Source: Cyclobacteriaceae bacterium
GTDB taxonomy: Bacteria > Bacteroidota > Bacteroidia > Cytophagales > Cyclobacteriaceae
Length of the DNA stretch: 64,000 bases
Direction: 5' to 3'
Assembly: GCA_028278225.1 (NCBI GenBank)
Contig: JANQEU010000085.1
Span: 124,001 to 188,000 of the forward strand
Under the pieces are notes generated by a model. The model did not search any database. It saw nothing but the letters and a program-made list of their open reading frames with translations, and was not told the origin of the DNA. The translations under genes were made by a program, and so were the position numbers. Shown here in pieces: positions 14,796-23,875 of the stretch. The stretch's first letter is position 1; every line of letters starts with the position of its first letter.

Positions 14796-16822
14796 TGCCG
14801 GATCTTCTTTGCGGGTAACCATACGATCATCGAACCATCTCCCCTGTTATTCCAGGTGTAATATGGGACTAACTTAAGCCTTTCAATCCTGTCATTGCCT
14901 GATGATGCCGGAAATGAAATGGTGACAACACTCTTCAGCACTCCTTCGATGATGGTTTGTTCATCCACTCGATTATAATCCACCGGGTCTAACGTGAATC
15001 GCTGAACCGGACCGCCATTATCTACTTCCTCCGCACAATATACCAGGGGACCCCTGGTCACTGCAATCCGATCCCGGTTGGCTTCAACCTCCTCTATCGA
15101 TCTGTTAAACCTTACCGGCATGGGCAGATTTAATGCTACCTGATCCCCATTACTCCAGACCCTGTCTATTGTCGCAAAACCATTCTCGATTTCTGCATTT
15201 GTTTCCGTATCGTTGATCATTATTGTCCATCGTTCTGAGATCTCATCAGCAAAATGGTAAAGTTCCCCCGGGACAAACTGTCCGGTTCTTGCCCACGTAG
15301 GTATACGGAGTTTTAATTTGAATCTCATTTCCCTTTCGGGCATTACGTTGATTTTTATTTTACCATCAAATGGATAGTTGGAAGTCTGTTCGAATGGAAC
15401 AAGTGATCCGTCAATATCGACCGTTGTTTTACTGCTCCCGTAAAAGGTGATGTAAGCTGCATCGCCGGTATAGGCGTACATCATTCCGGAAACCTGTGGG
15501 ATCAACCGTGCGATATTCGAGGGACAACACGCCGTGTTAAACCAGGGAGATCTTCCGGCCTGTCCGTGGTTGAACTTTTCCATTCCATCCGATTCGAGTG
15601 GATTCACATAGAAGAAGCGATTGCCCTCAAGGCTCACACCGGCAAGGGCATTATTAAGCAAGGACACCTCTGCAACATCCATATACCCTGCATCTCCTGA
15701 CATAAGGAACATTCTGAAATTGAAGAATACGTTACCAACAGCAGCGCACGTCTCATTGTACGCTTCTTTGTTTGGCAAAACATAGGACGGTCCGAAACCT
15801 TCAATTCCCCTTACGGCCCCCAATCCACCGGTTATGGACATTTTCGTATCCACCAGATCATGCCAGATACTTTTCAGGGCGACTTCATAGTCATCCACCC
15901 CGCTCAATGCGCCAACATCCGCCATCCCCGAATACATATATGCTGCTCTCACAGCATGTCCGACAGCCTTCCGTTGTTCGGCAACCGGGAGATGTTGTTG
16001 CGCATATTCGGCGGAGAGGTATCCTTCTCCCTCAGGTACAAATGTCTTTCCCCTGATATCAAGGAATTTCTTCGCCATGTCCAGGTAGAGTTCATTGCCT
16101 GTCACACGGTACATTTTTGTCAAAGCTATTTCCAGTTCCTGGTGACCAGGAGCCTGATTGACTGGTTTTCCATCATTATAATCAGGATCTCCTTCGAAAA
16201 ACACACGGTTAATGTGCTGAGCATTTTTCTCAGCGATTTTCAACCACCGGTCTTTCCCTGTAGCCTGATAATAAGCTATCGCTGCTTCATACATGTGTCC
16301 CATATTGTAAAGCTCATGGCTATGAAAAACCCAGCTGTAAGGCTTATCCCCCATACCACCCCCTCCCCAATGGTCATGATCTTTGGAAACACCTGTGATG
16401 TGTGCTACATACAGATATCCATCTTCTTTCTGCGCATTGGCAATGATATCGATGATCTCATCCATCCGGTTTTCCAGGCCGGGATTGTGCTTCAGTACAT
16501 AAGAAGCACCTTCCATTACCTTGTAAAGATCTGAAGAGCGATACCGGTGAGGTGTGGGAAGTGCATTGGTATCACCATCAAGAAAGTCCCCTGCTTTCTG
16601 CAGTGCTTCTACCGCCGGTAGTGTTTTGTCCAGCGCAAAAGGGACCAGGACCTGAGACTGGATTTCTAATCTGAGCTTCCAAAAATCATCGTCAAGGATC
16701 ACCTCGTGGAAAGGAACAGGGGTAATACCATAACCGGTGCTCCGGGTGCCACTGTCTTTTACCCTGCCGGGATCGCAACCTGCTATTATGATGGCCCACC
16801 AGAAGTATCCAAGGCGTTTCAT
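14792..16822 (-). CDS. GH127 family beta-L-arabinofuranosidase-like lipoprotein
   Basis: 676 residues with a lipoprotein signal (WWAIIIAGC). It is the DUF1680/GH127 alpha-alpha barrel: FHEVILDDDFWKLR, MDEIIDIIANAQKEDGYLY, APGHQELEIALTKMYRVTG, GHAVRAAYMYSGMADV. The zinc-thiolate centre of the family is complete: E357 and C359 in NETCA, C432-C433 in ACCPSN, and E341 in GIEGFG 16 residues before E357, the same spacing as in the characterised Bifidobacterium enzyme. Activity is therefore expected. It leads a two-gene operon with GH172 (4-nt overlap). The lipid anchor would place it on an outer or periplasmic membrane face. GH146-like specificity cannot be excluded. Confidence 0.92.
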   Translation of the reverse strand: MKRLGYFWWAIIIAGCDPGRVKDSGTRSTGYGITPVPFHEVILDDDFWKLRLEIQSQVLVPFALDKTLPAVEALQKAGDFLDGDTNALPTPHRYRSSDLYKVMEGASYVLKHNPGLENRMDEIIDIIANAQKEDGYLYVAHITGVSKDHDHWGGGGMGDKPYSWVFHSHELYNMGHMYEAAIAYYQATGKDRWLKIAEKNAQHINRVFFEGDPDYNDGKPVNQAPGHQELEIALTKMYRVTGNELYLDMAKKFLDIRGKTFVPEGEGYLSAEYAQQHLPVAEQRKAVGHAVRAAYMYSGMADVGALSGVDDYEVALKSIWHDLVDTKMSITGGLGAVRGIEGFGPSYVLPNKEAYNETCAAVGNVFFNFRMFLMSGDAGYMDVAEVSLLNNALAGVSLEGNRFFYVNPLESDGMEKFNHGQAGRSPWFNTACCPSNIARLIPQVSGMMYAYTGDAAYITFYGSSKTTVDIDGSLVPFEQTSNYPFDGKIKINVMPEREMRFKLKLRIPTWARTGQFVPGELYHFADEISERWTIMINDTETNAEIENGFATIDRVWSNGDQVALNLPMPVRFNRSIEEVEANRDRIAVTRGPLVYCAEEVDNGGPVQRFTLDPVDYNRVDEQTIIEGVLKSVVTISFPASSGNDRIERLKLVPYYTWNNRGDGSMIVWLPAKKIRQ

Positions 16823-16904
16823 TCTGTACGGATTAGGAACATTCTTTCTAACTTATGCCGGTCACAACCGTGTATCAGGCAATAAATTAAGAAAATTTTA
16901 TAGA

Positions 16905-19658
16905 ATGGCTTCACCTCGCATCCTAACTTTCTACCTGGCCGTACTAAGTCTTTGTTTCACACCCGGCAGCAATCTCACGGCCCAATTCCTTCGTGACATA
17001 GTATGGAATGAAAATGGTCTGGTCAAATCCTATGTGTTCGATGACGGGGCGGAGATCGGACCCAGGGATGACATACCCCTTGTCACACTCGTTTTGAACG
17101 ATAGCATGTATTCCATTCGGAATGCTGACAAGCAAGGTGACAGCTGGGTACTTGAAAACAAATTGAAAATAGAATTTAAACCTGCCGCTCAACTGCCCGG
17201 TCGTTTTGGGACCTTCACTTTCAGTAATCTCACCGAGGATACCCTGACACTTGAGAATATCGTGCTCTTTGGCGCCGTGGACGGAAGATACCACATTACC
17301 GGCTATGGAGATCACTGGCTATCGCGAACGAGGCTCTTTCGACCACAACAATCAAGCGTGCCGGTAATTCTTCCTGACAATGCCTGGGAATTGGGCTACA
17401 GTGATGTACCCCTGAATGACCCCGGGATCAGGGTTTGCGGCCTGATTCGCAGGAGCTCCTGGGAAAATGCAAAGAAACGCCGGTTCGAAACATTTCTGTT
17501 TGAGAATGGTCAGGTCACGTACGAAGCTTATGCCGAATCCTACACCGGTTCCTGGCAGGAAGGATTAAGGTTGATGTTTCAGGACCGCTTTTTGTACGAC
17601 CTGGAAAAGTTCGATCTGTCAATGTATGATCGCGATGATCTGAAATGGATCAGAAATAAATATATCATTCATCTTATGATGGCCTGGGACCACTGGTACT
17701 ATGATGAAATTACCGGCACCTTTGGGATACGGCAATTTCTTGACAGAGGCAGACAGTTATACGGTGGTGACGACATTATCGGGTTGTGGCCGACCTGGCC
17801 GGCCCTGGGCATGGATCAAAGAAATCAATGGGATCATTTCAGAGACCTGCCTGGCGGGATCATGGGTCTTAGAAAGTTAGTGGATGATCTGCACACGCAG
17901 GACGTTCGCTTCTTCATTTGCTATAATCCCTGGGACGAAAGTACCCGCTTTGAGAACCACCTGACCGGAATGGCTCAACTGATCAGGGATCTGGATGCCG
18001 ATGGAGTGGTTCTGGATACCCGCGGTAGCTCAAGTCATGCGATCCAGCGCGCGGCAGATAGTGTGAGGTCAGGGGTAATGATGTACAGTGAGGGAATGGC
18101 GGTGCCCAAGGACATGCCAGGGATCGTTTCCGGCAGGGTACACAATGCGCTGTATTATCCGCCGCTGCTCAACCTCAATAAACTGATCAAACCTGATTTT
18201 GCCATCTTTCGTGTTGCCGAACTGAAATACGAGAGAATACGCCGTGAGTACAATATCAGTTTGTTCAACGGTCACGGTGTTGAGATCAACATGTTCAGTC
18301 CGGGTCAGCCCGGGTGGGTGGAGGAAGATTATAAATACCTGGGAAAAATTGCGAGGATCTTACGGGAGAATAGTTCCAACTTTAACGGCAAAGACTTTAC
18401 GCCACTGGTTTACTCCATGCTGGACAGTGTTTACATCAATTACTGGCCGGGAGAACCAAAAGATATTTACACGCTTTACAGTCTTCGTCCGGAAGGTGTA
18501 AATGATATCATTTTCGGAATTGATCCGGAGGCAGATCACCATGTCATAGATCTTTGGAACCATGAGGAAATCAGTATCGCAGACGGTAAGGTCAATGTAA
18601 AATTGGATGCATTCCACAAATCCTGGATTGGAACCAACAATGAAGGATCAGTCAGCGCTATTGCCATTTTCCCGGAACTACTGGATGCCAAAATATCAGG
18701 AAATGATCTGCTGATAAATGCCCCTGCAGGTGATGCTATCCTTATCTGGAAAGGAAACCCCGGTTACTCCGGGTCTCCCATAACCCTGCAAGCAGGAAAT
18801 CATGCTGTTTCCCTTGCTGAATACTTCCGTCGATACGAAGGTAAGCTGGTGATCCAACTGAAGAAAGGTAACTCACTGACGGACGAGCGTGTGCTGAACA
18901 TCAAGCCCGGAACACCATTTCTGACCAGTAAGTTTGAAAACACTGAACGTGCGGGGTCCACACCCGAAGGTATGGTAAAAATCCACAGTGGGGTTTTTAA
19001 GTGGATAACCGCAAATGGTGATGACTTCATTGAGTACCCGGAAACGGATACAATCGCACTTTATGAGATGCAGGAATTCTTTATGGATAAATATCCTGTT
19101 ACCAACGTGGAATTCAGGGTATTCCTGGAAGAAAGTAAATACGTACCTTCAGACACTACGAACTTCCTCAGGCATTGGAAAAACGGCCGGATACCATCGG
19201 GACAGGAGCAATTTCCCGTTGTTTTTGTTTCTTACAATGATGCCAGGGCCTACGCCAAATGGGCCGGAAAGCGGCTTCCCACAGAATTGGAATGGCAATA
19301 TGCCGCACAGACCGGCGATGGCCGGATGTGGCCCTGGGGAGCGGAAATGGATAGCACAATGACAAATATGGGCGATGGCGTTGCTTATCCGGTTGGTCAA
19401 TTTCTGAAAGCTTCGAATCCCTGGGGATTGGAAGACCTGGTCGGCCAGGTCTGGCAACTTACCCATGACAGGTATGAAAGTGGATCATATACTTACGTAA
19501 TAGTTAAGGGAGGTTCGTTTTTCAGACCTACGTCCAGTTGGTGGTACGTACAGGGAGGGCCGCAGCCCCTTCCCCACCGGCAAATGCTGCTCCAGGTTTC
19601 TGACGGTTTTGACAGAAAAGCCACAGTAGGGTTCAGATGTGTGAAGGATGCCAGGTAG
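16905..19658 (+). CDS. Glycoside-hydrolase-like protein fused to C-terminal SUMF1 domain
   Basis: 917 residues from MASPRILTFYLAVLSLCF, a signal peptide cleaved after LTA; upstream in-frame methionines would overlap the divergent GH127 gene. Residues about 30-210 look like a beta-sandwich; about 210-560 a TIM barrel resembling GH36/GH31-type glycosidases, with VRFFICYNPWDE, LDADGVVLDTRGSSS (candidate nucleophile Asp) and MMYSEGMA (candidate acid Glu). After a beta-rich linker, the last 230 residues are an FGE-sulfatase domain: GMVKIHSGVFKW, EFFMDKYPVTNVEFRVFLEE, GKRLPTELEWQYAAQTGDGR, GLEDLVGQVWQLT, VKGGSFFRP, ATVGFRCV. The cysteines of true FGE are absent after GGS. It is divergent from GH127/GH172, so probably part of the same glycan pathway. 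Confidence 0.8.
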   Translation: MASPRILTFYLAVLSLCFTPGSNLTAQFLRDIVWNENGLVKSYVFDDGAEIGPRDDIPLVTLVLNDSMYSIRNADKQGDSWVLENKLKIEFKPAAQLPGRFGTFTFSNLTEDTLTLENIVLFGAVDGRYHITGYGDHWLSRTRLFRPQQSSVPVILPDNAWELGYSDVPLNDPGIRVCGLIRRSSWENAKKRRFETFLFENGQVTYEAYAESYTGSWQEGLRLMFQDRFLYDLEKFDLSMYDRDDLKWIRNKYIIHLMMAWDHWYYDEITGTFGIRQFLDRGRQLYGGDDIIGLWPTWPALGMDQRNQWDHFRDLPGGIMGLRKLVDDLHTQDVRFFICYNPWDESTRFENHLTGMAQLIRDLDADGVVLDTRGSSSHAIQRAADSVRSGVMMYSEGMAVPKDMPGIVSGRVHNALYYPPLLNLNKLIKPDFAIFRVAELKYERIRREYNISLFNGHGVEINMFSPGQPGWVEEDYKYLGKIARILRENSSNFNGKDFTPLVYSMLDSVYINYWPGEPKDIYTLYSLRPEGVNDIIFGIDPEADHHVIDLWNHEEISIADGKVNVKLDAFHKSWIGTNNEGSVSAIAIFPELLDAKISGNDLLINAPAGDAILIWKGNPGYSGSPITLQAGNHAVSLAEYFRRYEGKLVIQLKKGNSLTDERVLNIKPGTPFLTSKFENTERAGSTPEGMVKIHSGVFKWITANGDDFIEYPETDTIALYEMQEFFMDKYPVTNVEFRVFLEESKYVPSDTTNFLRHWKNGRIPSGQEQFPVVFVSYNDARAYAKWAGKRLPTELEWQYAAQTGDGRMWPWGAEMDSTMTNMGDGVAYPVGQFLKASNPWGLEDLVGQVWQLTHDRYESGSYTYVIVKGGSFFRPTSSWWYVQGGPQPLPHRQMLLQVSDGFDRKATVGFRCVKDAR

Positions 19659-19797
19659 CAAACTTCGGTTCTGAAAATAATCCTTACTGTCCGTAGAGCC
19701 CTTCGGAACTTTACGGATAGTTAAAGATATGGATAGGTAAAGGATGTTAAGGAATAAAACCCTGGTTCCGGAGAGATCTTCCCCGAAATGTTAGTTC

Positions 19798-20955
19798 CTA
19801 ATAAAAAAGACGCAATTCCAGTTCTTCAAAAATATATCTTGCGGCTAAATCCACACCGGGTTGAGTATTGGAATTTGCAAGCAGGATGATCAGGGTCTTT
19901 CGTTGCGGGTAATAGTTAAACTGAGACCTGTATCCCGGAATTGACCCGTAGTTAAAAAGAATTGTACCAAGATAGGTATTTGGTCTTGTGAACAATCCCA
20001 GCCCATAGTTTACTTCCCAGTAAGGTCCGATCAATTCAGAAAGAGAATTCTTACTAATCAGATCTTTATTGAACACCGCGTTTAAAAATATCCTTAGATC
20101 TTCAACCGTTGTTACGATGCTGCCTGCAGCATTGGTTATGGAAGGATGGAAAAAAGTAACATCTTCTACCGAATTGGACGCTTTTTCAAAACCATGAGCC
20201 AGGTTTTCAATTACCTGGTCATCTTCCAGGAAAATAGTATTCTCCATCCCCAGAGGTTGGAATATTCTTTCATCGTAAATATCCTGAAGATATGGTGTTG
20301 TCACAGGATCTGCATCTTCAGCAAGCATTGTTTCGATCATCTTCCCGGCCAGGAGATAGTTGGTATTGGAGTAGGCCCAGCTTTTATCCAGGGGCGGGCG
20401 AGGGAAAGGCGCTCTTTTCAGAATATCTTTTCCTGTCCACATATATTCGGGATCGCGCCAAAACATACCAATCTGACTGGAATTATCAGATGTTGTGAAT
20501 GTGACATCACGGTGTGCAAAGTAATCAGGGAGGCCGCTGGTGTGACCCAGTAACATCCGATAGGTTGTGCCTGAATCCAGCGGGTAATCATATACTTCGG
20601 ATGAAATAGCCGAATCGAGATGAAGAACACCTTCTTCCTGAAGCATCAGGTAAAGTACGGAAAGGAACGTTTTGGAAACACCGCCAATCCTGAATTTTGA
20701 ATTCACACTCATATCGGCAGTGATATAGGTATTGGGATGATTGGACACTCCGACCCACAAAGTATCAGGATTTTCTATCAGCAATATGGCGCTGGGAAGA
20801 CCATAACCTGTGACAGCCTGATCAAGAATGCGTTGGAATTTATCCTCCGGCACCGCTCCGGCCTTATCCCTGTCCCCTATGAGGTCACAACTTGTGAATA
20901 GCGATAATCCAAAGCAAAGGACCGGAAATACCAATATGAAAGACTTTTTACCCAT
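19798..20955 (-). CDS. Beta-lactamase-fold (class C-like) lipoprotein, catalytic serine replaced
   Basis: Start chosen at MGKKSFILVFPVLCFGLSLF, giving a lipobox (FTSC). An earlier ATG at 21015 overlaps the selD stop (ATGA) and would add 20 residues. The fold is that of serine hydrolases/penicillin-binding proteins: YGLPSAILLIENPD, GVLHLDSAISSEVYDYPL, MLLGHTSGLPDYF, WAYSNTNYLLAG (Y-x-N motif). The nucleophile motif normally reads SVxK; here it is FRIGGVSKTF, and the codon at 20680-20682 is GGT where AGT (Ser) is expected. The third motif, usually HxG, reads NYG before SIPGY. Catalysis by the usual mechanism is therefore unlikely. It follows selD on the same strand. Confidence 0.85.
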   Translation of the reverse strand: MGKKSFILVFPVLCFGLSLFTSCDLIGDRDKAGAVPEDKFQRILDQAVTGYGLPSAILLIENPDTLWVGVSNHPNTYITADMSVNSKFRIGGVSKTFLSVLYLMLQEEGVLHLDSAISSEVYDYPLDSGTTYRMLLGHTSGLPDYFAHRDVTFTTSDNSSQIGMFWRDPEYMWTGKDILKRAPFPRPPLDKSWAYSNTNYLLAGKMIETMLAEDADPVTTPYLQDIYDERIFQPLGMENTIFLEDDQVIENLAHGFEKASNSVEDVTFFHPSITNAAGSIVTTVEDLRIFLNAVFNKDLISKNSLSELIGPYWEVNYGLGLFTRPNTYLGTILFNYGSIPGYRSQFNYYPQRKTLIILLANSNTQPGVDLAARYIFEELELRLFY

Positions 20956-21011
20956 CGGTCCTGCATTACACAAGTCATAATTTACTAAATAATTGAGATT
21001 CCAGACATGAA

Positions 21012-22046
21012 TCATACCACGGAGACTATTGGTCCGGATTTGTGTGAGGCGGTGAGTACACCAATTTGATTTACATCAAGTTCACGTTGTTTCAGCAAGG
21101 ACTCAAATACTTCCTTTTCCCCCGGGTCCACACTTACAAGTAAGCCACCGCTGGTCTGTGGATCTGCCAAAACTTTGAAAAACTGCTTGTTTTTCAATTC
21201 AAAAAAGCTGCCATAGGTTTCCCAGTTACGGTTTGTTCCACCGGGAATACAGTTTTGATCAATGTATTTCCAGACAAAGTCAAACACCGGGATCTTTGCC
21301 TCGTAGATTGTGGCACAGGTATCACTACCCCGGCACATCTCCAAAAGATGCCCGCCAAGCCCAAATCCGGTGACATCTGTCATGGCATGAACGTAAGTCA
21401 GCGATCCCAGTTCTCTCCCTATTGTATTCGGTGTTATCATTGCCGACCTGACAACCTCAAGGTCCTCCTTTTCCGCAATTTTCTTCTTATGAGCGGTAGT
21501 AGCCACTCCGGTACCCAGGGGTTTGGTCAGATAGAGCAGGTCACCCTTCCTGCCATCACTGTTTTTCTTGACTTTATTGACAGCTATTCTCCCTGTGACG
21601 GCCAGCCCGAAGATAGGTTCAGGTGAATCGATGCTGTGCCCCCCAGCCAGGGGGATACCTGCATTTCTGCATACTTCCCTGCCCCCTTTCAGAACCTCGG
21701 CAGCCACTTTTGCCGGTAATTTCTCAATAGGCCAGCCCAGAATTGCTATTGCCATCAAAGGCTCCGCTCCCATGGCATAAATATCGCTAATGGCATTAGT
21801 CGCCGCTATGGCGCCGAAATCATGGGGATCATCCACAATCGGCATGAAGAAATCCGTGGTACTGACGATGGCGGTCTCGCCATCCAGATCCATAACTGCC
21901 GCATCATCACTGGCTTCATTCCCGACCAGCAGCTGATTGAAATGCGAGAGATCATTATTTGACTTAAGGATATCAGAAAGAACTCCGGGCGATAACTTAC
22001 ATCCGCAACCTGCGCCATGGCTGTATTCAGTGAGGTTATAATGCAT
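21012..22046 (-). CDS. selD: Selenide, water dikinase
   Basis: 344 residues. It makes selenophosphate from selenide and ATP in the cytoplasm. The N-terminal YSHGAGCGCKLSP contains the catalytic Cys14 and Lys17 (Cys17 and Lys20 in E. coli); the residue is cysteine, not selenocysteine. AIRS-type ATP-binding blocks follow: DDAAVMDLDGETAIVSTTDF, NAISDIYAMGAEPL, GGHSIDSPEPIFGLAVTG, KPLGTGVATTAHKK, MTDVTGFGLGGHL, DPQTSGGLLVSV. It overlaps mnmH by 11 nt; together they supply selenium to tRNA. No selA, selB or Sec tRNA gene is in the window. Confidence 0.97.
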   Translation of the reverse strand: MHYNLTEYSHGAGCGCKLSPGVLSDILKSNNDLSHFNQLLVGNEASDDAAVMDLDGETAIVSTTDFFMPIVDDPHDFGAIAATNAISDIYAMGAEPLMAIAILGWPIEKLPAKVAAEVLKGGREVCRNAGIPLAGGHSIDSPEPIFGLAVTGRIAVNKVKKNSDGRKGDLLYLTKPLGTGVATTAHKKKIAEKEDLEVVRSAMITPNTIGRELGSLTYVHAMTDVTGFGLGGHLLEMCRGSDTCATIYEAKIPVFDFVWKYIDQNCIPGGTNRNWETYGSFFELKNKQFFKVLADPQTSGGLLVSVDPGEKEVFESLLKQRELDVNQIGVLTASHKSGPIVSVV

Positions 22047-23064
22047 GAGCCGGTTTTCCCGCTAAAATGTCCGCTACCTGTGAGAGCTTGTTCATATCGA
22101 TTTTTATATGCTCCTGTATAAGGTGTTCCTTACTCGAAATCGACTTGAAATATTTTTTGTCGTAATAAGTCAAAATGATGTCTGCAGCACCGGTCAAATC
22201 GCCGGACAGGATCAGCGCAATTGCTTCATCAGCATTTCGGGTACCCAGTTTCTTTCGAATAGATTCAGTGGCTTCCACCAATTTCATCCTATCCAGTTTT
22301 CCGTAATCCCTGACAAGAAAATCCACTCTTTGAGACTTATCAATGTCAAGGAAGATGTGCGGACTTTCACTTTTCTGCCTGTATAATGCTTCTACGAGGT
22401 TTACCTGCCCTATTCTCATACACTCATCTTCAAGCCATATTCGCTTTGTGAGATTGAGTCTCCTGAATTCCTCAAATACGAGGTTCTGGAAGTGCTCACT
22501 GGTAGGCTGACCAGTGGATTTTTTATTACCGAAACTGGATCCCTGGTGATTCGCCAGACCTTCCAGGTCAATAATTTGTTCGCCACGTTCCTTCAAAAGA
22601 TGCAAAAGCACGGTCTTCTTACTCCCGGTGTAGCCTGTAATAACTTTTAGTGGCAGCTTTTGATCGAAAAAGTTCAATAAGTCATTTCGATAAGCTTTGT
22701 AACCACCTTTTAAAACCCGGGTCTTAAAACCGTATTGCTCCAGAAGCCACGAAATACTATCCGAGCGCATACCTCCTCTCCAGCAGTACAAAGCCAGTTC
22801 CGGCGACTCAAAACTTTCCGCTTTATCAATGAGCAAAGCCAGTTTCGGACCAACCAGTTCCAGCCCCTTTTTGAAAGCCGGTTTCCGGCCATGTTGTTTA
22901 TACAAAATCCCTACGGTCGCCCGCTCCTGATCAGTGAAAAGTGGAAAGGAAAATGCCGAAGGTATATGTCCCGCTTTGTACTCCCCGGGAGATCTGACAT
23001 CCAGGACCGGTATCGACTTTTCCAATCTTAAGAAATCCTCAACTCCTATCCTTTTCTCATTCAT
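22036..23064 (-). CDS. mnmH: tRNA 2-selenouridine synthase
   Basis: 342 residues (also called SelU/YbbB). It converts 2-thiouridine at tRNA position 34 to 2-selenouridine with selenophosphate through a geranylated intermediate. The N-terminal rhodanese domain has VLDVRSPGEYKAGHIPSAFS and the active Cys94 in LYCWRGGMRSDS; the C-terminal P-loop region reads VITGYTGSKKTVLLHLL. The glycine before the P-loop lysine is Lys here (GSKKT rather than GSGKT), a departure from the textbook Walker A. The 11-nt overlap with selD indicates one operon transcribed from upstream of 23064. Confidence 0.95.
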   Translation of the reverse strand: MNEKRIGVEDFLRLEKSIPVLDVRSPGEYKAGHIPSAFSFPLFTDQERATVGILYKQHGRKPAFKKGLELVGPKLALLIDKAESFESPELALYCWRGGMRSDSISWLLEQYGFKTRVLKGGYKAYRNDLLNFFDQKLPLKVITGYTGSKKTVLLHLLKERGEQIIDLEGLANHQGSSFGNKKSTGQPTSEHFQNLVFEEFRRLNLTKRIWLEDECMRIGQVNLVEALYRQKSESPHIFLDIDKSQRVDFLVRDYGKLDRMKLVEATESIRKKLGTRNADEAIALILSGDLTGAADIILTYYDKKYFKSISSKEHLIQEHIKIDMNKLSQVADILAGKPAHAL

Positions 23065-23227
23065 ATGTTAAAAATAGCACATGGTCACTTTAGAAAAATG
23101 GTATTTCACTTCAAAATCTGACAAAAGCAGGTATGGAACAGCGCATTGATGTATAGTGATCCTCATGATTGACTTTGTCCGCAAAAGAAATCGGCTGAAT
23201 ACCGAGTTTCAATGGATTTTTTGAAAT

Positions 23228-23247
23228 AGTAACAGCGATATGTTACT
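23228..23247. promoter_or_regulatory. Inverted repeat in divergent intergenic region
   Basis: AGTAACA-GCGATA-TGTTACT is a perfect 7-bp inverted repeat. It lies between mnmH (minus strand, start 23064) and the winged-helix-like gene at 23336 (plus strand). Size and position suit a dimeric regulator's binding site. The binder is unknown; the adjacent HTH-like protein is one candidate. Confidence 0.4.
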
Positions 23248-23335
23248 TTGCCTGTCTATGGAAAGAAAATTGGGAAAATAGATTACTTCGTTATATTCAA
23301 ATTTTATCTTCATTTTGTAAACAGCAAACAATATC

Positions 23336-23791
23336 ATGAAACTAACGCCATTTTACTGCTACAATTACGATGGTCGTATTCACATCGACTTTCTATATGA
23401 CACGAAACTCAACGTTGTGGTCCGGTTAATTGATTACAGGGTCAACGGCCGTCAGGAGATCACTTTTAAAAGCCTGGAGGAATCCAAAGAACACGATGTC
23501 GGATCAAATATTCGTAAGATACTGGCAAGAGCATTCAGGAAAGCTAAAAACTTTCAGGAAATGGAGCAGGGATTACTATACAATGATTACGAAAAAATGC
23601 TGCTAAAGTATCTGAAGGAAAATCCAGGGCAAAACAAGCTCACAAAACTGAAGCAGGAGCTGAAAATATCGAACACCATGCTCAACAAAGCTGTCGACAG
23701 ACTCAGTGTTCATGACTGGATAAGGCAGGCCACCGAATTTGTCTGGTACAATGAAAACAGGCAACCCTATTCGCATCGGGCATTATTCTAG
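23336..23791 (+). CDS. Hypothetical protein with winged-helix-like C-terminus
   Basis: 151 residues, no signal peptide, unrecognised family. The N-terminal 60 residues are beta-rich (FYCYNYDGRIHIDFLYDTKLNVVVRLIDYR cut into short strands). The C-terminal half, MLLKYLKENPGQNKLTKL-KQELKISNTMLNKAVDRLSVHDWIRQ, has the spacing of a helix-turn-helix with a following wing, like many small regulators ('leucine-rich helix, turn, recognition helix, W-I'). It may therefore be a DNA-binding protein. A perfect inverted repeat lies 89 bp upstream. It is a single-gene unit. Confidence 0.75.
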   Translation: MKLTPFYCYNYDGRIHIDFLYDTKLNVVVRLIDYRVNGRQEITFKSLEESKEHDVGSNIRKILARAFRKAKNFQEMEQGLLYNDYEKMLLKYLKENPGQNKLTKLKQELKISNTMLNKAVDRLSVHDWIRQATEFVWYNENRQPYSHRALF

Positions 23792-23875
23792 ACAATCAGC
23801 AATAAATATTGCTTTATCAAACCAGAGCAAACCTGTGACCTGTGTACAAAGGTCTGTGGGTTGTGAATTTCACGG

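Noticed and set aside
15860-16534. Plus-strand open frame of 224 codons inside the GH127 gene
   Set aside because: It is antisense to a gene with complete family motifs, and its translation is cysteine/histidine-rich without recognisable domains.
19691-19718. Hairpin TCCGTAGAG/CTTTACGGA after the SUMF1 fusion gene
   Set aside because: One mismatch in a 9-bp stem with a 10-nt loop and no T-run; too weak to call a terminator.
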